Positions 1-5,400 of a stretch of 6,195 bases of DNA are shown piece after piece (position 1 is the first letter of the stretch; each line of letters begins with the position of its first letter). Source of the DNA: an uncultured Bacilli bacterium (lineage in GTDB: Bacteria; Bacillota_I; Bacilli_A; RF39; UBA660). A program made the translations under genes and the position numbers. The stretch is taken from assembly GCA_947632255.1 (NCBI GenBank), contig CANROL010000071.1, forward strand, positions 1-6,195, given 5' to 3'. Under the pieces are notes generated by a model that made no database searches, had not been told where the DNA came from, and was given only the letters and a program-made list of their open reading frames with translations.

Positions 1-1293
1 CACGTTACAGTACCCTGTTAATTTTAAGCAATCTAATACCTTTAGAGATACCAGTTTATGGTAAAGGTGAGTTACAGTACCCTGTTAATTTTAAGCAATC
101 TAATACCTTAATGGAAATGGATGACACTTTAGCTTAGTTACAGTACCCTGTTAATTTTAAGCAATCTAATACACCATATATATTAATATACTATATGTAG
201 GGTTACAGTACCCTGTTAATTTTAAGCAATCTAATACGTAACATAATTAAAATACTCAATAAGTTCAGTTACAGTACCCTGTTAATTTTAAGCAATCTAA
301 TACTGAATCGGATATGGCTATAATGGACATACCATTACAGTACCCTGTTAATTTTAAGCAATCTAATACCTATAATTGACGGAGAAGAAGATAATTCTAG
401 TTACAGTACCCTGTTAATTTTAAGCAATCTAATACCTTTTTTGTTAGTTATATCGTATAAATAAAGTTACAGTACCCTGTTAATTTTAAGCAATCTAATA
501 CTGAAGTGTTAGAAAATAAAAATATATTAATGTTACAGTACCCTGTTAATTTTAAGCAATCTAATACTTTAATCGATATTCCTGCATCTTTAAACAGGTT
601 ACAGTACCCTGTTAATTTTAAGCAATCTAATACTATGAAAAAATACAGACTAAAACAAGAAGTGTTACAGTACCCTGTTAATTTTAAGCAATCTAATACG
701 ACTTACCATTTAAGAATGTTCTATTTGGTGTTACAGTACCCTGTTAATTTTAAGCAATCTAATACCTACATTAACGAAAATAATGTAAATTAACCGTTAC
801 AGTACCCTGTTAATTTTAAGCAATCTAATACCTTTTTATATGAGTACTTAGTAATTTATTTGTTACAGTACCCTGTTAATTTTAAGCAATCTAATACCTA
901 ACCAAAAAGAAAGCAAAATAAAAACACGTTACAGTACCCTGTTAATTTTAAGCAATCTAATACTATTTACAGACGTACTAGCGACGAGGTACTGTTACAG
1001 TACCCTGTTAATTTTAAGCAATCTAATACTAACTGTGTCGGCTTTTGCTTCGGGAAAATATTACAGTACCCTGTTAATTTTAAGCAATCTAATACTGATG
1101 AAGTAATCAATGGGGAGAAAACATAGTTACAGTACCCTGTTAATTTTAAGCAATCTAATACGAAATATCTAACACTATCGCCAGAATAGACGTTACAGTA
1201 CCCTGTTAATTTTAAGCAATCTAATACGGAATATCTTTTCCCTTAGGTTTATAAACTGTTACAGTACCCTGTTAATTTTAAGCAATTAAAATA
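1..1293 (+). CRISPR. Type II CRISPR array, leader-distal part, 20 repeats and 19 complete spacers
   Basis: A 36-nt direct repeat, beginning GTTACAGTACCCTG and ending GCAATCTAATAC, starts at 4, 71, 137, 202, 268, 334, 400, 466, 532, 598, 664, 730, 796, 862, 928, 994, 1060, 1126, 1192 and 1258. Spacers are 30 nt, except the first (40-70, 31 nt) and third (173-201, 29 nt). All spacers differ. Bases 1-3 are the end of a further spacer, so the array continues to the left. Repeats at 334 and 1060 start with A instead of G; otherwise the first 19 look identical. The plus strand is the likely crRNA sense, because GTT...AGTAC.CTGT.AATTTTA matches, from memory, the guide-sense repeat of the Staphylococcus aureus Cas9 system, and because the decayed repeat lies at the cas end, as expected for the old, leader-distal end. 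By eye I saw no spacer matching the phage segment at 1655-3964. Confidence 0.98.
1258..1293 (+). repeat. Degenerate terminal CRISPR repeat (copy 1)
   Basis: The first 29 bases, through AAGCAAT, match the consensus repeat. The last seven are TAAAATA instead of CTAATAC. A decayed last repeat normally marks the leader-distal end of an array. It is also the first element of the 397-bp duplicated block, whose left edge coincides with the first base of this repeat. Confidence 0.9.
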
Positions 1294-1349
1294 TTAAAAA
1301 GTATCGAAAAAAATAAAAGAATTAAACAAGAAATATAAAGAAAAATATG

Positions 1350-1377
1350 AAGCACTCCAAAGAAGAGAGCTTTTATT
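1350..1377 (+). terminator. Possible array terminator (copy 1)
   Basis: AAGC-A-CTC pairs with GAG-A-GCTT across a 7-nt loop, leaving one A/A mismatch, and TTATTAT follows. It lies about 60 bases past the last repeat in the presumed crRNA direction, so it could end the pre-crRNA. The stem is short, so the call is tentative. Confidence 0.35.
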
Positions 1378-1419
1378 ATGAAAAAATATAACATTGCCTG
1401 ATGACAATAACTAGTTAAT

Positions 1420-1455
1420 AAAAAAGCATCATAGATCCTACTGGACCACTGATGC
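1420..1455 (-). terminator. Intrinsic terminator after cas2 tail (copy 1)
   Basis: Read on the minus strand, GCATCA pairs with TGATGC. A 2x2 internal loop follows, then GGTCC pairs with GGATC (one G-T pair) around an AGTA loop, and then comes TTTTTT. It is the duplicate of the cas operon terminator at 4127-4162. Here it would end transcripts coming from the phage genes and the terminase-Cas2 chimera. Confidence 0.75.
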
Positions 1456-1486
1456 AATAATATAACTACAAAAATATTTTTTTAAA

Positions 1487-2011
1487 TTATTCAAAAGTAA
1501 TTAATGAATCCATACCAATTTTTTCTTCGTTAACCTTCTTACCACATAGTATTTTCATATTTTCAAATTGATTTTCTGTAACTTGTAACATTCTAACATT
1601 GCCTTTAGAAGGCATATTAACTCCTAATTTAATCTCGTGTTTTCTAACATCATCTTTATTATTACAACTTCTAAACTTTATTACTTGCCCTGTTGGTAAA
1701 TATTTTAATTCCAATGGGCTTGTTTTTATTTTCCAATATGCTGATACTCCTAACATCTCAATACCCCATAGTAATTGAGCAAATACTGAATCAACTAATG
1801 TATCTCCAACTTTTCTTAGAGCAACTGCATTTGAATAAATTCCTTTTTGTGCGTCAATCATCATCATTAATGGTATTGCTATACCAATAAAACTTGATTT
1901 ACACGAACCACGACCACCCTTTAACCAATAGTGCGTATGTTTGCAATCTAAAACATCATCTAATAAATCATAGAAGTGCTTAGGTATTAATAAATAAGGA
2001 TTTGTGTCCAT
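1487..2011 (-). pseudogene. Chimeric ORF: terminase large subunit N-terminus fused in frame to Cas2 C-terminus
   Basis: This 174-codon frame is two unrelated gene pieces. Residues 1-119 (1655-2011) are the start of a phage terminase large subunit of the PBSX/Terminase_3 kind. They carry a Walker A loop GGRGSCKSS at residues 32-40, for ATP binding by the DNA-packaging motor, and the family-like SPLELKYLPTGQVIKFR stretch just before the join. Walker B and the C-terminal nuclease domain are missing. Residues 120-174 (1487-1654) equal the last 55 residues of the Cas2 at 4194-4517. The join falls between codons and keeps frame. The ATG overlaps the terS stop codon (TAATG), the usual terS-terL coupling. 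The product lacks most of both parents, including the Cas2 N-terminal strand and the terminase nuclease, so no activity is expected. It could still be translated. Confidence 0.88.
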
Positions 2012-2382
2012 TATTCATCAGCTCTTTGTATGTTAATTGTTGGTGGTGTGATGTTTTGAATCTGTTCAATTGGCTTTTCACCTATTGTATCTCTTATTAA
2101 TTCATAAGCTTTAGGATTACCTTTTAAAGCTTGTTGATACATTGATACACTCATTGCCATTTGATTATTCATATCAGATTCTTTGATTCCTAATTCTTTT
2201 AATTTATCTTTTATTTTGTCGTTTTTTAAAGGTAAACTAAGAAGCATTATCATCTGTTCCCTAAGTGCTTTTCTTTCTCTTCTAGCCTTAACACTAGCTT
2301 TTCCACCTAATGAGCCTATCTTCTGTGCTTCTTCTCTTGTTAAATGTTTACCCATTTGAGTTAAATTTTCTTCATTAGCCAT
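2011..2382 (-). CDS. Phage terminase small subunit
   Basis: This 123-residue protein resembles small terminase subunits of Bacillota phages, which recognise phage DNA and recruit the large subunit for packaging. Visible hallmarks are a basic Gly/Ala/Arg-rich N-terminal segment (EEAQKIGSLGGKASVKARRE, about residues 17-36) and a C-terminal block resembling that family, with ALKGNPKAYELIRDTIGEKP at about residues 89-108. The acidic, Thr/Pro-containing tail is also usual. The ATG is preceded by AGGAG about eight bases upstream, overlapping the stop codon of the JAMM-protein gene. Its stop overlaps the terL start by one base. Position directly before terL supports the call. Identification is from remembered family patterns, not a search. 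Confidence 0.82.
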   Translation of the reverse strand: MANEENLTQMGKHLTREEAQKIGSLGGKASVKARRERKALREQMIMLLSLPLKNDKIKDKLKELGIKESDMNNQMAMSVSMYQQALKGNPKAYELIRDTIGEKPIEQIQNITPPTINIQRADE

Positions 2383-2393
2383 CTAATCAGCTC

Positions 2394-3176
2394 CTAATCA
2401 TTGAATCTTCCTTGATGTGAATATGTATAACCAAAATTACTTTGATTTCTCTTTAACCACCAATCAGCACCTCTATCATAACTTAAATTTGATGGCCATT
2501 GAGCTTTCTTAACTGCTTTAATAAATTCTTTAGAATTAAAATTCTTATTCTTTCTGAATGTATATCTTGATTTAACTTTAGTATTACTTGATGTAGCAAC
2601 AATACCTGCACTATTATCACTTGCTGTTGATACTAAATCTTTATCACTAAAGTTGCCACCACTTGGGTGATTATGTATTACCATTTCACCTTTGTTTCCA
2701 CTAATATGAACACTAGTTGAACCACCTTGCATGTGTCTGTGAACATAACCTTGTTCATCAACTGCTATTCCATATTCAATATCTGCATTTGCATATTTAG
2801 TTTCAAATTTTCTTAATGCGTCTTCATAACTATTAAGTCTTGAACCTGGGTTAAATTCTGCTGGGTATTTTACTTTTCCAAAAGCTTTTCTACCTCTACC
2901 ATCTGCATGATTAAATCCTCCACCCATTTTTCCAGTAGATGATGTTTGTCCACGACCACCATCATATTCTAATAGGAATTCATTGGTTCCTAATATAATA
3001 TCTTTAATATATCTTCCGTCTATTAATTGATTGTATAAATCATCATATCTTTTAAATTTAACTCCTCTGTCATCTTTAAATGAATATAATTCTAAATCAC
3101 TAAATAAAATATAATCATCTGTTAATTTAATTGCGTTATTATTTTTTAATAACTCTTCAAACTTTTTAAGTTCCAT
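2394..3176 (-). CDS. Phage-associated protein with a JAMM/JAB-like metalloprotease motif
   Basis: The 260 residues fall into parts. Residues 1-70 form an acidic N-terminal region of unknown role. Residues 71-100 are a Gly-rich linker (DGGRGQTSSTGKMGGGFNHADGRG region). A C-terminal domain runs from about residue 115. That domain holds HNHPSGGNFSDKD at 168-180, a match to the JAMM zinc site: His168 and His170 as metal ligands, then Ser177 and Asp180. The His-Ser spacing is one residue shorter than in RadC. JAMM proteins cleave isopeptide or peptide bonds, and phage versions are also found among toxin-like and tail or head accessory proteins. The substrate is unknown here. The start is well supported by AAAGGAGATG upstream. 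It follows a terminator, so it may be the first gene of its transcript with terS and terL. No signal peptide is seen. Confidence 0.7.
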   Translation of the reverse strand: MELKKFEELLKNNNAIKLTDDYILFSDLELYSFKDDRGVKFKRYDDLYNQLIDGRYIKDIILGTNEFLLEYDGGRGQTSSTGKMGGGFNHADGRGRKAFGKVKYPAEFNPGSRLNSYEDALRKFETKYANADIEYGIAVDEQGYVHRHMQGGSTSVHISGNKGEMVIHNHPSGGNFSDKDLVSTASDNSAGIVATSSNTKVKSRYTFRKNKNFNSKEFIKAVKKAQWPSNLSYDRGADWWLKRNQSNFGYTYSHQGRFND

Positions 3177-3193
3177 AATTACATCTCCTTTAC

Positions 3194-3222
3194 TGCATTA
3201 AAAAAAGGTACTAATTAGTACC
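3194..3222 (-). terminator. Intrinsic terminator after the 65-residue phage gene
   Basis: On the minus strand the perfect palindrome GGTACTAATTAGTACC is followed by TTTTTTT. The TAG stop codon of the upstream small gene lies within the palindrome. It would separate the DUF4417/DUF6883-like/small-protein group from the JAMM/terS/terL group. The stem is short (six to eight pairs), so it may leak. Confidence 0.6.
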
Positions 3223-3408
3223 TTCTATTTTCTCTATTTTATCTTTGGTTAAATAGACTATTCCCATGTCTTCATCTAGATATTGATAATCTTCATCATA
3301 TTCAATGCAATAATATGTTTTATCATCTTTACTTTCTATGTCTACAATAAAACCAGTCGCATTATTTTCTTTTATTTTAACATGGTCATACATTTCAAAA
3401 TCTGTCAT
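3211..3408 (-). CDS. Small acidic phage protein, possibly SH3-like
   Basis: The product is 65 residues, strongly acidic, with a pattern of short beta strands (YDHVKIKENNATGFIVDIES, then YYCIEYDED, then GIVYLTKDKIEKIE). 'V-x-I-x(5)-G-x-I-V-D-I' followed by a Tyr/Glu strand is the look of small SH3-like barrel proteins such as the DUF4926 kind; this is a resemblance, not an assignment. Start choice: AAGGAAG stands about ten bases upstream, inside the end of the preceding gene. The gap to that gene is only six bases, so the two are likely co-translated. The acidic partner directly downstream of a basic DUF6883-like protein recalls toxin-immunity or protein-inhibitor pairs, but no direct evidence supports that here. 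Confidence 0.6.
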   Translation of the reverse strand: MTDFEMYDHVKIKENNATGFIVDIESKDDKTYYCIEYDEDYQYLDEDMGIVYLTKDKIEKIEGTN

Positions 3409-3414
3409 ATCTTA

Positions 3415-3771
3415 TCACTTCCTTAATTTCATAGCACTTACTAAGTGTGTTTTCTTATTATCTACTTCCCATATAGTTTTTATTTCTAATGTTTTACCAT
3501 TAATTCCTTTTATAGTCATATCAACCCTATAATTATAATTTCCAACTTCATTTTTTCTCATACTAACAACTACATTATTTTTTAATCCGTTTTTTATTTC
3601 TTCTGCTAATCTTTTAGAATTCTTTGTATTAAACCCTAACTCTAAAAATGGTTTTGACTTTGCTGGATTAATTAAAAGATAATTGACTATTTTGGATTTA
3701 TAAACTTTTGCGTTCTTATAATTGGGAACTCTTTTCTTTATGCTTTGACTATATACTCCTCTGCCACCCAT
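3415..3771 (-). CDS. DUF6883-like phage protein of unknown function
   Basis: The 118 residues begin MGGRG and are basic overall. From about residue 26 the pattern 'KIVNYLLINPAKSKPFLELGF' (seen here with one residue dropped per repeat unit of the family), then N-x(3)-S-x-R-L-A-E-E-I, then a strand containing IKTIWEVD and a final LVSA, resembles the DUF6883 fold: 'YLLNP...K..FL..LGF' and 'VRTVWIVD...LVTA'. Such domains occur alone in phages or at the C-terminus of phage head and polymorphic-toxin proteins; no catalytic role is established that I can cite. The ATG is preceded by AGGAAG, inside the end of the DUF4417-like gene two bases upstream. Function is therefore unassigned, and phage context is the firmest statement. 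Confidence 0.6.
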   Translation of the reverse strand: MGGRGVYSQSIKKRVPNYKNAKVYKSKIVNYLLINPAKSKPFLELGFNTKNSKRLAEEIKNGLKNNVVVSMRKNEVGNYNYRVDMTIKGINGKTLEIKTIWEVDNKKTHLVSAMKLRK

Positions 3772-3773
3772 AA

Positions 3774-3964
3774 TTATACCACTTCTTCCTGGTTCTTCAA
3801 ATTTTTAATGCGTTCTGTAACTTTATTATCATAATAAATTACTTCGATATCTCCATAGTCGAATTCTATTTCTCCACCATAAACCAATATAGTTGATGGC
3901 TTGATTCTTTTTATCATTTCTTCAACACCATTTCTCCATATTGTCAAGGCTTCAGGTCTTTCTT
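3774..3964 (-). pseudogene. C-terminal fragment of a DUF4417-like phage gene
   Basis: An open frame enters at the phage/CRISPR junction and reads 62 residues to a TAA at 3774-3776, ending two bases before the next ATG. It contains ERPEALTIWRNGVEEMIKRI, then KPSTILVYGGE, then DIEVIYYDNKVTERI. That pattern, a helix followed by 'KPSKIIVYG' and a late beta strand, matches the C-terminal end of DUF4417 proteins, common in Bacillota phages and of unknown function. The start and most of the gene are missing, because the sequence switches at 3965 to the CRISPR terminal repeat. It has no internal promoter that I can see, so it is not expected to be made as a normal protein. Confidence 0.6.
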
Positions 3965-4000
3965 GTTACAGTACCCTGTTAATTTTAAGCAATTAAAATA
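3965..4000 (+). repeat. Orphan degenerate CRISPR repeat (copy 2)
   Basis: This is identical to the terminal repeat at 1258-1293, with its first 29 bases intact. Its 5' neighbour is not an array spacer but phage DNA ending at 3964. In type II guides the spacer lies 5' of the repeat part, so this repeat is positioned as if the last 20-30 phage bases were its spacer. Confidence 0.9.
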
Positions 4001-4056
4001 TTAAAAAGTATCGAAAAAAATAAAAGAATTAAACAAGAAATATAAAGAAAAATATG

Positions 4057-4084
4057 AAGCACTCCAAAGAAGAGAGCTTTTATT
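4057..4084 (+). terminator. Possible array terminator (copy 2)
   Basis: This duplicates the hairpin at 1350-1377, with the same AAGC-A-CTC / GAG-A-GCTT stem and T-rich tail. In the parent locus it would have protected the cas operon from convergent array transcription. Confidence 0.35.
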
Positions 4085-4126
4085 ATGAAAAAATATAACA
4101 TTGCCTGATGACAATAACTAGTTAAT

Positions 4127-4162
4127 AAAAAAGCATCATAGATCCTACTGGACCACTGATGC
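4127..4162 (-). terminator. cas operon terminator
   Basis: It lies about 30 bases after the cas2 stop codon. On the minus strand an 11-pair interrupted stem (GCATCA/TGATGC plus GGTCC/GGATC, AGTA loop) is followed by TTTTTT. It ends the cas9-cas1-cas2 transcript before the phage fragment and array, which argues against read-through from cas2 into either. Confidence 0.8.
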
Positions 4163-4193
4163 AATAATATAACTACAAAAATATTTTTTTAAA

Positions 4194-4517
4194 TTATTCA
4201 AAAGTAATTAATGAATCCATACCAATTTTTTCTTCGTTAACCTTCTTACCACATAGTATTTTCATATTTTCAAATTGATTTTCTGTAACTTGTAACATTC
4301 TAACATTGCCTTTAGAAGGCATATTAACTCCTAATTTAATCTCGTGTTTTCTAACATCATCAGCATTTTTACAAATTCTAGCATATACTGAATATTGAAT
4401 CATAAAATATCCATCATCTAATAAGAATCTTCTAAATTTAGAATATATTTTTTTATCTCTTTCAGTAACAACTGGTAAATCAAACATAACTATTAAACGC
4501 ATAAATCTATTAACCAT
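4194..4517 (-). CDS. cas2: CRISPR-associated endoribonuclease-fold protein Cas2 (type II)
   Basis: The 107 residues have the usual Cas2 length and ferredoxin-like layout. The first beta strand is MRLIVMFDLP, with the conserved Asp at residue 13. 'KFRRFLLDDGYFMIQYSVYARIC' follows in the middle, and the C-terminal strand carries residues for contact with Cas1. Cas2 dimers bridge two Cas1 dimers in the integrase that inserts new spacers; nuclease activity is not needed for that. The frame starts at ATG 4517, overlapping the end of cas1 by eight bases. It lacks a clear ribosome-binding site, so translation is probably coupled to cas1. A second ATG at residue 6 is an alternative start. The last 55 codons are duplicated at 1487-1654. 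The gene itself appears intact. Confidence 0.95.
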   Translation of the reverse strand: MVNRFMRLIVMFDLPVVTERDKKIYSKFRRFLLDDGYFMIQYSVYARICKNADDVRKHEIKLGVNMPSKGNVRMLQVTENQFENMKILCGKKVNEEKIGMDSLITFE

Positions 4518-5400
4518 AAATCAAACTTGGTAAACTTAATTTTATTTCACCAGTAGTTAAAGATTTAATATAGCTTTGAACTAATAAGTCCATTGCATAC
4601 TCCACAGTACAATGTTTACCTTCTATTACAACTTCTTTATTAATTAAATTTACCAGTTGTTTTCTTATATCATATGATAATTCATCAGTTACTATATCTA
4701 CATTATTAAAGACAAATTCATCCACTATAGGACGAAAAGGTTCAACCAAATCATAAGCTAAATTAAAATTATTTGTTTTAGATTTATGATTAATACCATA
4801 ATAAGTTAATAATCCATAAGAACTAAGTATTCTAACTAAACAGCTTCTTAATATTGTATATCCATAGTTCAAAGCATTATTTATTCCATCATCAAAATGT
4901 CTAACAAATTCACTACCAAATAAACTTCTAAAATACATTTTAGCAGCTAAACCTTCTCTATTGCCAGTATCTCCTGGCTGAACCTCACTAATAAAGCTAT
5001 CTATTTTTTCGATAGTATACTCATCCATTGTTTTTACCTCTAATAAATGCTTTTGATTATTTATTTTGGAAATTACTATTAATTTCCATAATTCATCTTT
5101 TAAAATATTAGTATTTTCAAGTTGTAATTCCAGATTTTCTAATTGTTTATAATGATAGTTATATGGATACATAATTGAAGTAGGATTATGTTTTTCATCA
5201 CAAATAATTAATGCAATACCATTTTTACCAATTTCAGCAAGTAGTCTTGTCGTTACAATAGTAGTAGAATCCTCTAAAAGTATAAAATTAATATCTTCTA
5301 GAGGAATCTTAGTTTCTTCTTCATCTTTAAAAACTACTAATTGATTATCTTTAAAACTTAGCTTTTCACTCTTTTTAATAAAAACTTGTCTATAACCCAT
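4510..5400 (-). CDS. cas1: CRISPR integrase Cas1 (type II)
   Basis: The 296 residues match the usual type II Cas1 length. The N-terminal beta domain (about 1-75) starts GYRQVFIKKSEKLSF, and the rest is the helical catalytic domain. The metal site is complete: Glu149 in GNREGLAAKMYF, His205 in YGINHKSK and Glu220 in YDLVEPFRPIVDEF, at the positions known for Streptococcus pyogenes Cas1. With Cas2 it performs the two transesterifications that join a prespacer to the array, normally at the 5' and 3' edges of the leader-side repeat. Its start codon overlaps the cas9 stop (TAATG), and it overlaps cas2 at its end, so the three genes form one operon. Nothing suggests inactivation. Confidence 0.97.
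   Translation of the reverse strand: MGYRQVFIKKSEKLSFKDNQLVVFKDEEETKIPLEDINFILLEDSTTIVTTRLLAEIGKNGIALIICDEKHNPTSIMYPYNYHYKQLENLELQLENTNILKDELWKLIVISKINNQKHLLEVKTMDEYTIEKIDSFISEVQPGDTGNREGLAAKMYFRSLFGSEFVRHFDDGINNALNYGYTILRSCLVRILSSYGLLTYYGINHKSKTNNFNLAYDLVEPFRPIVDEFVFNNVDIVTDELSYDIRKQLVNLINKEVVIEGKHCTVEYAMDLLVQSYIKSLTTGEIKLSLPSLIYG

Larger units (their letters stand above)
1294..1486. other. Intergenic strip between array end and cas2 tail (copy 1)
   Basis: This is very A+T-rich and has no supportable gene. It contains a weak plus-strand hairpin followed by TTTTATT (1350-1377) and a strong minus-strand terminator (1420-1455), as expected between a convergently transcribed array and cas operon. 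No sequence complementary to the 5' half of the CRISPR repeat is visible, so it does not encode the tracrRNA anti-repeat. A stop-free stretch at 1298-1378 lacks a start codon. Confidence 0.7.
1258..1654. repeat. 397-bp direct duplication, copy 1 (terminal repeat, spacer strip, cas2 tail)
   Basis: This block is identical at every base I compared with 3965-4361, at a constant offset of 2,707. It holds the degenerate terminal CRISPR repeat, about 193 bp of untranslated DNA with two hairpins, and the last 55 codons of cas2. Base 1257 (T) also matches 3964 by chance or microhomology; 1256 and 1655 do not match their counterparts. Perfect identity means a very recent duplication or an artefact of assembly or amplification. 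The copy at 3965-4361 is the native one, because there the cas2 frame is intact. Confidence 0.97.
1655..3964. mobile_element. Phage-derived fragment, about 2.3 kb, flanked by the 397-bp duplication
   Basis: The segment carries six co-directional minus-strand genes, of which the last two form a terminase small/large pair. This is a phage packaging-module neighbourhood, with genes packed end to end. Both outer genes are interrupted at the edges: a DUF4417-like gene has lost its start at 3964, and terL has lost its C-terminal part at 1655. The segment is therefore an internal slice of a phage or prophage and not a complete element. No integrase, transposase, terminal inverted repeats or att-like core is visible. 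The flanking duplication belongs to the CRISPR locus and not to the phage. Confidence 0.85.
3965..4361. repeat. 397-bp direct duplication, copy 2 (native cas side)
   Basis: This is the same sequence as 1258-1654. Here the block runs on without interruption into the 5' half of cas2, so this is the original cas-proximal context; only its array side has been replaced by phage DNA. No base difference between copies was found in a position-by-position reading. Confidence 0.97.

Noticed and set aside
506..793. 95-codon plus-strand frame with the repeating peptide LQYPVNFKQSNT
   Set aside because: It is the CRISPR repeat and spacers read as codons: the 66-nt period is a multiple of three, so the frame stays open by accident. 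It has no ribosome-binding site or protein-like composition.
1298..1378. Stop-free plus-strand stretch encoding a Lys/Glu-rich helical peptide (duplicated at 4005-4085)
   Set aside because: It has no start codon, is preceded by an in-frame stop, and overlaps the presumed array terminator. Poly-A-rich DNA gives such peptides by chance.
1294..1486. CRISPR leader or tracrRNA gene between the array and cas2
   Set aside because: The adjacent repeat is degenerate, which fits the leader-distal end. No anti-repeat is present, and the strip is explained by two terminators.
1693..1890. Plus-strand open frames at 1693-1890, 3338-3532 and 5633-5881
   Set aside because: They lie opposite well-supported minus-strand genes (terL, phage small proteins, cas9), lack ribosome-binding sites and have no recognisable protein pattern.
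1655..3964. Self-targeting: a protospacer for one of the 19 spacers in the phage fragment
   Set aside because: I compared the spacers by eye with both strands and saw only short matches such as TTATAAACT. An exact search allowing a few mismatches would settle it; a hit of 25 or more of 30 bases would reverse this.
1655..3964. Complete prophage, transposon or satellite with its own integration machinery
   Set aside because: Both edge genes are truncated, and no integrase, transposase or terminal repeat is present. The flanking direct repeats are CRISPR-locus DNA.
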